Source of the DNA: Ruminococcus sp. AM22-13
GTDB taxonomy: Bacteria; Bacillota; Clostridia; Lachnospirales; Lachnospiraceae
DNA length: 64,000 nucleotides
NCBI RefSeq assembly: GCF_003471165.1
Contig: NZ_QRIL01000013.1
Coordinates: 1-64,000 of the forward strand
Reading direction: 5' to 3'
Part shown: piece after piece, positions 45,423 to 52,568 of the stretch
Position numbering within the stretch: position 1 is the first letter of the stretch
Layout: every line of letters starts with the position of its first letter
Position numbers and translations under genes: made by a program
The notes under the pieces: model-generated
Database searches by the model: none
The model's input: only the letters and a program-made list of their open reading frames with translations
What the model was told of the DNA's origin: nothing

Positions 45423-45450
45423 TTGTTACAGGTGCAAAACGTGTTATAAT
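45423..45450 (+). promoter_or_regulatory. Promoter of xth
   Basis: -35 TTGTTA (45423-45428) and -10 TATAAT (45445-45450), spacer 16, with TGT before the -10. Confidence 0.65.
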
Positions 45451-45503
45451 GGATAAAGACAGTGTTTATAGTAAATATTCAGATTATAAGGGGATCAGCT
45501 TAT

Positions 45504-46262
45504 ATGAAATTAATTTCATGGAATGTAAATGGAATCCGTGCCTGCATTGGCAAGGGATTTGAAGAGAGTTTTGCTGCGCTTGACGCAGATATTTTTTGCC
45601 TGCAGGAAACGAAGTGTCAGCAGGGACAGGTAGAACTGGAACTTCCGGGATATCATCAGTACTGGAATTATGCGAACAGACGCGGCTACTCCGGAACTGC
45701 TGTTTTTACAAAGAAAGAACCGATATCTGTAGCTTACGGTCTGGGAATCGAAGAGCATGATAAAGAAGGACGAGTGATCACTCTGGAATTTGAGAACTTT
45801 TATCTTGTGACTGTATATACACCAAATTCCCAGAGTGAATTACGCAGACTGGAATACCGTATGCACTGGGAAGAGGATTTCCTGGCATATCTTTTAAAAT
45901 TACAGGAGAAGAAACCGGTGATTTGCTGTGGCGATTTCAATGTTGCCCATAAAGAAATTGACTTAAAGAATCCAAAGACAAATCGTAAAAACGCTGGCTT
46001 TACAGATGAAGAAAGAGCATGTTTTGATAAGGTACTTGAGAGCGGATTTATAGATACGTTCCGTTATTTTTATCCGGATGTGGAAGGAAGATATTCCTGG
46101 TGGTCTTACCGCTTTAAGGCGAGAGAGAAGAATGCGGGATGGAGAATTGACTATTTTATCACTTCTCCACAGCTGAAAGATAAGCTAAAAGGCGCTGAAA
46201 TTCATTCTGATATCATGGGTTCAGACCATTGTCCGGTAGAACTTGAGATAGAATTAGATTGA
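45504..46262 (+). CDS. xth: Exodeoxyribonuclease III
   Basis: The 252-residue endonuclease/exonuclease/phosphatase-fold enzyme cleaves at abasic sites in base excision repair. [14 protein letters not shown] opens the fold; the metal-binding Glu is in [30 protein letters not shown] and the terminal [11 protein letters not shown] complete the active site. I start it at the ATG at 45504, after AAGGGGATCAGC; an upstream ATG at 45462 is less likely. Confidence 0.95.
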   Translation: MKLISWNVNGIRACIGKGFEESFAALDADIFCLQETKCQQGQVELELPGYHQYWNYANRRGYSGTAVFTKKEPISVAYGLGIEEHDKEGRVITLEFENFYLVTVYTPNSQSELRRLEYRMHWEEDFLAYLLKLQEKKPVICCGDFNVAHKEIDLKNPKTNRKNAGFTDEERACFDKVLESGFIDTFRYFYPDVEGRYSWWSYRFKAREKNAGWRIDYFITSPQLKDKLKGAEIHSDIMGSDHCPVELEIELD

Positions 46263-46375
46263 TGCACATCACAAAGTATGTTGCAAGACGTAGAGAGAAC
46301 AGTGACGATTGACAGGGATGGCATATCATATGGACAGACATAAGCAGTAAGAAAGAAGATGGAGGAGACGAAGAG

Positions 46376-48268
46376 ATGGTTGAACGCAGAAAGATAAGAA
46401 CAGAAAAGGGGCTGGCTCTTGTACCTGGTGCAAATAAGCTCTCAGGTGGCTGTAATTTTGCAGTGGAGGTACCGGAGGGCAGCCAGGCATCTCTGGTTCT
46501 TTACAAAAAGAGATCAAGAAAACCTTTTGTGGAGATTCCTTTTACGCAAGAAGAAAGAATCGGGAATATGTATGCGTTATCCATCCCGGATTTTCAGCCA
46601 GAGGCATATGAATATAATTTTATGGTAGATGGAAAAGTTTACATCGATCCCTGTGCGTACCGGATTCTGGGAAGAGAGAAATTTGGTGCGGCAGTGGATG
46701 CGGATATTCATAAGGTAAGATGTGGATTTCTCCGAAATGAGGCATTTGACTGGGAAGGCGATAAAGAACCATCAATTCCATACCATGAAATGATTCTTTA
46801 TAAACTACATGTAAGAGGATATACAAAGACAAACCGAACTGTAACAGGTACGAAAGGAACTTTTCAGGCTCTGGAAGAAATGATTCCATACTGGAAGGAA
46901 CTGGGTATTAATACGATCGAGCTGATGCCTGCATATGAATTCATGGAAAGCGGCACATGCAGAGACACAGAGAAAGAGGAAATGGTATCTGAAAAACGTA
47001 CAGAGGGCCGCGTGAATTTCTGGGGTTACATACCAGGCTATTATTTTGCGCCAAAGAGATCTTATTGTGCCACAGATGACCCGGAGAAAGAGTTTAAGAC
47101 ACTGATTAAAAAGTTACATCAGGCTGGAATTGCCTGTATTATGGAAATGTATTTTCCGAAAGAATGCAACATGCTCGTAGTATTGCGGGCATTACAATTC
47201 TGGAAACTTTATTATCATGTGGACGGCTTTCATTTACTGGGAGAGGGAGTTCCGACAGAAATTCTTATGCATGATGCGATTCTGAGTAATACACGACTGA
47301 TGTTTCACGATTTTAATGCAGATCAGATTATCAAAAAGAAAAAATCCGATAATAAATGTATTGCGCAATATGAGCCGGGATTTCAGCAGGATATGCGCAG
47401 ATTTTTAAAAAGTGATGAAGATATGGTTGGTGTTGCGGCATATAGGTTCAGAAGAAATCCGAGAGATTACGCTGTTATCAACTACATGGCCTGTCAGGAT
47501 GGCTTTACCCTGAATGATATGGTAACCTATAATTACAGACATAATGAAGCCAATCAGGAGAATAATCAGGATGGCAGCAGCTACAATTATTCATGGAACT
47601 GTGGTGTGGAAGGACCAAGCAGAAAGTTGCAGGTCCGTCAGATGAGAGAACGTCAGATAAGAAATGCGTTTCTTATGATGCTGCTCAGCCAGGGAGTGCC
47701 TCTGATTTATGGTGGAGATGAGATAGGAAATTCCCAGAACGGAAATAATAATGCGTATTGCCAGGACAACCAGGTAGGATGGATTGACTGGAAGGGTATG
47801 AAGAAGAATCGGGAACTGCTTGAATTTGTAAAAAGTGCGATTGCGTTTCGTAAAGAGCATCCGATCCTTCACGTGCCGGATGAATTGCGGGGCGTAGATT
47901 ACAAGACAAAGGGACTGCCGGATGTTTCACTTCATGGAGAGCGTGCCTGGTATATGAATTCAGAGAATACTTCAAGATTACTTGGAATCATGTACTATGG
48001 TGCTTATGCAAAAAAAGCGGATGGAAGTGATGATGCTTCTGTTTATGTCGCATATAATTTTCATTGGGAAACCAGGGAATTTGCCCTTCCTAATCTGAGA
48101 CATAAACGCTGGAAAAAGGTGATTGATACCAGTGCCGAAAAAGAAAATTACTTCCTTAAAGAAAGCGAAGAAAAATACAGTAAGAAGCTGGAGATCGCAC
48201 CGCGTACGATCGTGGTATTGCTGGCAGTAGAGGAGGAGAAGAAAGATGCACCCGTGGCTGCACTTTAA
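46376..48268 (+). CDS. GH13 isoamylase/debranching-like protein with degenerate active site
   Basis: The 630-residue protein has the layout of glycogen debranching enzymes: a CBM48-like N-terminal domain (~20-100), a GH13 barrel (~130-500) and a beta-rich C-terminal domain. The catalytic regions are lost. Region I, normally DVVYNHT, reads IMEMYFPKE; about 60 residues before region II are missing; region II reads VDGFHLLGEG where the nucleophile of GFRFD should be; the acid/base Glu region reads LMFHDF. Region IV keeps its Asp as CQDGFTLNDM, with the His changed. It is probably a pseudoenzyme that still binds glycan. GGAGGAG precedes the start (GTTGAA frame ATG at 46376). It overlaps the DUF5662-like gene by 23 bases. 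Confidence 0.85.
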   Translation: MVERRKIRTEKGLALVPGANKLSGGCNFAVEVPEGSQASLVLYKKRSRKPFVEIPFTQEERIGNMYALSIPDFQPEAYEYNFMVDGKVYIDPCAYRILGREKFGAAVDADIHKVRCGFLRNEAFDWEGDKEPSIPYHEMILYKLHVRGYTKTNRTVTGTKGTFQALEEMIPYWKELGINTIELMPAYEFMESGTCRDTEKEEMVSEKRTEGRVNFWGYIPGYYFAPKRSYCATDDPEKEFKTLIKKLHQAGIACIMEMYFPKECNMLVVLRALQFWKLYYHVDGFHLLGEGVPTEILMHDAILSNTRLMFHDFNADQIIKKKKSDNKCIAQYEPGFQQDMRRFLKSDEDMVGVAAYRFRRNPRDYAVINYMACQDGFTLNDMVTYNYRHNEANQENNQDGSSYNYSWNCGVEGPSRKLQVRQMRERQIRNAFLMMLLSQGVPLIYGGDEIGNSQNGNNNAYCQDNQVGWIDWKGMKKNRELLEFVKSAIAFRKEHPILHVPDELRGVDYKTKGLPDVSLHGERAWYMNSENTSRLLGIMYYGAYAKKADGSDDASVYVAYNFHWETREFALPNLRHKRWKKVIDTSAEKENYFLKESEEKYSKKLEIAPRTIVVLLAVEEEKKDAPVAAL

Positions 48269-48845
48269 AACAATAACCAGACATAAACTGCTGGTCATGC
48301 ATTATTGTTTCCGGGCAGGTCTGTATAAACAGGGACTGCTCCATGACTTGTCGAAATATGAACCGGTAGAATTTCTGGTTGGATGTAAATATTATCAGGG
48401 AGACCGAAGCCCGAATAATGCCGAGCGAGAGGAAACAGGACTGTCTAAGTCCTGGCTGCATCATAAGGGCAGAAATAAACATCATTTTGAATACTGGGTG
48501 GATTATGCGCCAGGAGATGAGCACATTATCAATGGCGTTCCTATGCCGCGTAAATATATCGCAGAGATGGTAATGGACAGAATCAGCGCGTCCAGAAATT
48601 ATCTGGGTGATAAATATGACCAGCATCAGCCTTTGGAATATTTTATGAAGAGTAAAGAGAAGCTTTGGTTTATTCATCCAAAGACGAAGAGAGATCTGGA
48701 GGGACTGTTAAGGATTCTTAATGATCATGGAGAGAAAGTGTTAATTTCCTATATTAAGAATGTTTATTTGAAAAAGGATAAAAAAAGAGCTCATGCAAAA
48801 CATGTGTCAAAAAGAACAGGTTCTAAAAAGTATCTTTCTTATTAA
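48246..48845 (+). CDS. DUF5662 family protein, HD-like
   Basis: The 199-residue protein has an HD-like set of metal-binding candidates: HKLLVMHYCFRAG, LLHDLSKYEPVEF, and HHKGRNKHHFEYW. The order H...HD...HH...H fits an HD-fold phosphohydrolase, and the family is DUF5662-like. The C-terminal ~25 residues are very basic. It overlaps the 3' end of the GH13-like gene by 23 bases, with GGAGGAG just before the ATG, so the two are made together. No substrate is known. Confidence 0.8.
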   Translation: MHPWLHFKTITRHKLLVMHYCFRAGLYKQGLLHDLSKYEPVEFLVGCKYYQGDRSPNNAEREETGLSKSWLHHKGRNKHHFEYWVDYAPGDEHIINGVPMPRKYIAEMVMDRISASRNYLGDKYDQHQPLEYFMKSKEKLWFIHPKTKRDLEGLLRILNDHGEKVLISYIKNVYLKKDKKRAHAKHVSKRTGSKKYLSY

Positions 48846-48898
48846 TTTTCACACGCCACTATTCCGCGAGGTGTTTTGGCATAAAAAATGCCCAAATA
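48846..48898. repeat. Partial copy of the folC-leader repeat
   Basis: TTCACACGCCACTATTCCGC followed by GAGGTGTTTTGGCAT repeats the left half of the 13756 element, including its TTTTGGCAT/ATGCC hairpin. The outer inverted ends and the right half are missing. Confidence 0.6.
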
Positions 48899-48950
48899 AG
48901 GTGTAAAACCTAAAAACAGGCAAAAAAATAGCCAAAAATGAGAAATACAC

Positions 48951-48980
48951 TTGTATGATATACAGGTAATGTGGTAAAGT
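48951..48980 (+). promoter_or_regulatory. Possible promoter of putP
   Basis: TTGTAT (48951-48956) and TAAAGT (48975-48980), spacer 18, with TGG before the -10. A moderate match. Confidence 0.4.
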
Positions 48981-49015
48981 AACCGGGTACGAGAGAGGTA
49001 CGCGGTTATTTTTAC
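48980..49015 (+). terminator. Terminator-like hairpin before putP
   Basis: TAACCGGGTAC-GAGAGA-GGTACGCGGTTA followed by TTTTTA. It lies about 85 bases before putP. It may end the upstream operon or act as an attenuator in the putP leader. Confidence 0.65.
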
Positions 49016-49097
49016 GTTATGTAAAGGCTAAACATCCTGCGGGCTTTTTACAGAAGCAGGCAGGAAAGTATTTAAATGATAAGAAGGAGGAAAGAAT

Positions 49098-50636
49098 TTG
49101 AGTAGTACAACAATGATCATATTATCTGCATTTGTGGTCTATCTTCTGTTCATGATAGTTATCGGTGTAGTTTATATGAAAAAGACAAACAACTCAGAAG
49201 ACTATTTTCTGGGCGGACGTGGTCTGAACGCCTGGGTAGCTGCTCTTTCAGCGCAGGCATCGGATATGAGCGGATGGCTTCTGATGGGACTTCCGGGAGC
49301 AATTTATTCTCTTGGAACAGGCCAGATCTGGATTGCAGTAGGTTTATTTATCGGTACAGTATTAAACTGGGTCTGTATTTCACACAGACTTCGTAAATAT
49401 ACGATCGCAGCAAACAATTCCCTTACGATTCCTGCATATCTGGAGAACAGATTCCAGGATAAGAAGAGAATCCTGTTATTACTTTCATCTATTGTGATCG
49501 TAATCTTTTTCCTGGTGTATACAGCCTCTGCGCTTGCAGCAGGTGGTAAGCTTTTTAACACCGTATTTGGAATTGATTACCATATTGCACTGGCAATCGG
49601 AGCAGCAGTTATTCTCTGCTATACCTTTATGGGTGGATTTATGGCAGTATGTGTAACTGACTTTGTACAGGGAACACTGATGCTGATCGGTCTGCTGATC
49701 GTTCCGCTGGTTGCTTATTTCACATTAAGTGGAAATTTAAGTGATCTTCTGACTCAAAGTGGGGCACCGGGAGGAGCAGTAGCGTTTCTCAATCCATTTG
49801 AGAACGGAGAGCGCCCATATACATTTATTGAAATCTTTTCCCAGCTGGCATGGGGACTTGGATATTGTGGTATGCCGCATATTCTTACTCGATTTATGGC
49901 TGTAAAGAACGAGAAAGAATTAAAGAAATCCAGTGTGATTGCGATCGTATGGGATATTCTTTCGCTGACAGCTGCCTGCTTTATTGGTGTGATCGGACGT
50001 GCATATCTGCTTCCGGCTGTACTGGGAGAAGAAGGCGCTTCCTCAGCAGAGAGTGTATTTATCGAGATGATCAACAAGCTGTTTTCTACAGATCTGGCAT
50101 TGCCGTTTATCGGAGGAATTTTCCTCTGTGGAATCCTGGCAGCAATCATGTCTACCGCGGATTCACAGCTTCTTGTAACAGCATCTGCGGCATCTGAGGA
50201 TTTATATCATCAGTTTGTTAAGAAAGATGCAGATTCAAAGGAGGTTCTTACAGTTGCGAGAATCACAGTTATCGCTGTTTCTGTAGTGGCATTTATCATT
50301 GCGTGGAATCCGAACAGCAGTATTATGGGACTGGTATCTAATGCATGGGCTGGTCTGGGAGCTGCTTTCGGACCGACTGTGGTTATGTCTCTGTTCTGGA
50401 GAAGAACAAATCTGGCAGGTGCAGTTGCAGGTATCGTTTCCGGTGGTCTGACAGTTATCATCTGGGATTACATACCGCTTGCGGCAGGACAGACACTTGG
50501 AACTTATACGGGTCTTTACTCTCTGGCAGTAGGATTTGCAGTCAGCCTTGTAATGATCATCATCTTCAGCCTTGCTACGAAAGCACCGTCTAAAGAGATT
50601 ACTGACGTATTCGATGAGGTAGCCGGAAGGAAATAA
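49098..50636 (+). CDS. putP: Sodium/proline symporter
   Basis: The 512-residue membrane protein of the sodium:solute symporter family has about 13 membrane segments. Family marks are EDYFLGGRGLNAWVAALSAQASDMSGW near the first segments (only parts quoted: FLGGRGLNAWVAALSAQAS), GGFMAVCVTDFVQG, and the sodium-site segment CGILAAIMSTADSQLL. It imports proline with sodium. The start is TTG at 49098 with AAGGAGG 7 bases before it; the ATG at 49113 is an alternative. No proline catabolic gene is adjacent. Confidence 0.93.
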   Translation: MSSTTMIILSAFVVYLLFMIVIGVVYMKKTNNSEDYFLGGRGLNAWVAALSAQASDMSGWLLMGLPGAIYSLGTGQIWIAVGLFIGTVLNWVCISHRLRKYTIAANNSLTIPAYLENRFQDKKRILLLLSSIVIVIFFLVYTASALAAGGKLFNTVFGIDYHIALAIGAAVILCYTFMGGFMAVCVTDFVQGTLMLIGLLIVPLVAYFTLSGNLSDLLTQSGAPGGAVAFLNPFENGERPYTFIEIFSQLAWGLGYCGMPHILTRFMAVKNEKELKKSSVIAIVWDILSLTAACFIGVIGRAYLLPAVLGEEGASSAESVFIEMINKLFSTDLALPFIGGIFLCGILAAIMSTADSQLLVTASAASEDLYHQFVKKDADSKEVLTVARITVIAVSVVAFIIAWNPNSSIMGLVSNAWAGLGAAFGPTVVMSLFWRRTNLAGAVAGIVSGGLTVIIWDYIPLAAGQTLGTYTGLYSLAVGFAVSLVMIIIFSLATKAPSKEITDVFDEVAGRK

Positions 50637-50717
50637 GGCTACGGTCCGATTTGTTTTTTGTAACAAAATAAGAATTAAATAGAAAGACTATCCATTTTCG
50701 GATGAATTTGTTATAAT

Positions 50718-50751
50718 AGCAGTAGCGCAAAAAAAGCGTTACTGCTTTTTT
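50718..50751 (+). terminator. Terminator-type hairpin between putP and glf
   Basis: AGCAGTAGCG-CAAAAAAAG-CGTTACTGCT followed by TTTTTT. It lies just after an extended -10 TGTTATAAT at 50709-50717, so it could end putP or attenuate glf. Confidence 0.7.
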
Positions 50752-50777
50752 ATATTACGAAGAAGAAGGTGTCGTAC

Positions 50778-51893
50778 ATGAAGAAATATGATTATCTGAT
50801 AGTAGGAGCAGGTCTTTTTGGTGCGGTATTTGCACATGAGGCTTCCAGACGGGGAAAAACCTGTCTTGTGATCGATAAGAGAAATCACATTGGCGGTAAT
50901 ATTTACACAGAAGAAGTAGAGGGAATCCAGGTACACAGATATGGTGCACATATTTTCCACACTTCCAGAAAACAGGTATGGGATTATATCAATCAGTTTG
51001 CAGAATTTAATCATTTCGTAAATTCGCCGATTGCAATCTATAAAGATGAATTATATAACCTGCCGTTTAATATGAATACGTTCCATCAGCTCTGGGGAGT
51101 ACGCACTCCGGCAGAGGCAAAGGCGAAGATTCAGGGACAGATCGCAAGAATGCACATCACTCATCCGAAGAACCTGGAGGAACAGGCACTTGCCCTGGTC
51201 GGACAGGATGTATATGAGAAGCTTGTAGAAGGATATACAAGGAAACAGTGGGGCAGAGAGTGTAAAGATCTGCCGTCATTTATCATAAAAAGACTTCCTT
51301 TGCGTTATACTTATGATAATAACTACTTTAAGGATCCTTATCAGGGAATTCCGAAAGGTGGTTATACCCGCATTGTGAAGAAACTTCTTGAGGGCGTACA
51401 GGTATGCCTGAATACGGATTTCTTTGCAAACAGAGAAGAACTGACGGCACAGGCGGATAAGGTACTCTTTACAGGTATGATTGATGAATTCTATGATTAC
51501 TGCTATGGAGAGCTGGAATACAGATCATTAAGATTTGAGACAGAAGTGCTGGATATGGGCAATTATCAGGGAAATGCAGTTGTAAATTATACGGACTATG
51601 AGGTTCCGTATACAAGAATCATTGAGCATAAGCATTTTGAGTTCGGTACACAGCCAAAGACTGTTATCACCAGAGAATATCCTGCGGAATGGGAGAAAGG
51701 CAAAGAGCCATATTATCCGGTAAATGATCCGAAGAACAGTGAGCTGTTTGACAAATATGAGCGCCGCGCATTAGAAGAGAAGAATGTGATCTTTGGCGGA
51801 AGACTTGGCATGTATCGTTACATGGATATGGATCAGGTTATTGAGGAGGCACTTTCTCTTGCAGAGACAGAACTTACTTATGAAGAACCGTGA
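50778..51893 (+). CDS. glf: UDP-galactopyranose mutase
   Basis: The 371-residue flavoenzyme interconverts UDP-galactopyranose and UDP-galactofuranose for cell-surface glycans. The FAD-binding loop is YLIVGAGLFGAVFAHEA, then RNHIGGNIYTEEVEGI and YGAHIFHTS. EGYTRKQWGRECKDLP and the terminal FGGRLGMYRYMDMDQVI are characteristic. I start it at the ATG at 50778 behind AAGGTG; a GTG 9 bases upstream is part of that site. No glycosyltransferase or polysaccharide cluster surrounds it here. Confidence 0.96.
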   Translation: MKKYDYLIVGAGLFGAVFAHEASRRGKTCLVIDKRNHIGGNIYTEEVEGIQVHRYGAHIFHTSRKQVWDYINQFAEFNHFVNSPIAIYKDELYNLPFNMNTFHQLWGVRTPAEAKAKIQGQIARMHITHPKNLEEQALALVGQDVYEKLVEGYTRKQWGRECKDLPSFIIKRLPLRYTYDNNYFKDPYQGIPKGGYTRIVKKLLEGVQVCLNTDFFANREELTAQADKVLFTGMIDEFYDYCYGELEYRSLRFETEVLDMGNYQGNAVVNYTDYEVPYTRIIEHKHFEFGTQPKTVITREYPAEWEKGKEPYYPVNDPKNSELFDKYERRALEEKNVIFGGRLGMYRYMDMDQVIEEALSLAETELTYEEP

Positions 51894-51943
51894 TATACGT
51901 TAGAAAAAAGTTTTAAGACAGTAACTGGAAAGGATAAATATAT

Positions 51944-52528
51944 ATGACAGATACACCAACAATTGCTCTTTATTACAAAGAGCATGACCCGATGAAGAGA
52001 AAGATGTTTCTTGATCAGTCTATCGCAGCAGGGGAAGACGAAGAGACAAATGCTGTTCGAAAAGAAATCTGGGAGATTCGCTATGGCGGTCCTTCAGAAC
52101 TGGGACCGGATACACGCGCAGATGGATACCTGGCATTGTGGATGGCTATGGAATACAGTAAAGATGCTGCTGGAAGAATGTTTGGCGGTAAGAGAGCACG
52201 CAAGGAAGTTGAGAAGAATCTTGCCAGAATGAAATTCAAAGAATTGCAGGAGAAGAGTGAACTTCACAGAGAACTGCTTTACAGAGAGTGCTGCCATATG
52301 GTAAAGACTTATATGGAACTTTGTGAGAAGGACAAGACATATAATACAACTTTGTGTGGAATTATTCCTATCAGCGAGAAGAGTGCAAAGAATAAGCTTC
52401 AGAATGATATATATACGACTGCAGTTGCATTTCCAGAGGAAATTAATATGCAGCAGGAACTGGAAATCATCACAAGGGCAGCAAGAGAAGCTTACGAGGA
52501 TCATTTTCCGGGAGAAGGCGGATTATAA
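51944..52528 (+). CDS. Conserved hypothetical protein (possibly DUF6553)
   Basis: A 194-residue soluble, mostly helical, charged protein. I do not recognise a function; it resembles a Lachnospiraceae family I associate with DUF6553, but not firmly. Visible features are RYGGPSELGPDTRADGYLALWM near residue 47 and a central Lys/Arg-rich helix. It begins 50 bases after glf with AAGGATAAAT upstream and lies 40 bases before the M16C peptidase gene, so it may be in one transcript with either. Confidence 0.6.
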   Translation: MTDTPTIALYYKEHDPMKRKMFLDQSIAAGEDEETNAVRKEIWEIRYGGPSELGPDTRADGYLALWMAMEYSKDAAGRMFGGKRARKEVEKNLARMKFKELQEKSELHRELLYRECCHMVKTYMELCEKDKTYNTTLCGIIPISEKSAKNKLQNDIYTTAVAFPEEINMQQELEIITRAAREAYEDHFPGEGGL

Positions 52529-52568
52529 GAGATAAGGATACGCCAATAAAAAATTACTGGAGGCATAC

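Noticed and set aside
50778..51893. glf as part of a capsule or galactan cluster
   Set aside because: Neighbours are PutP, a hypothetical protein and a peptidase; no glycosyltransferase or flippase gene is present.
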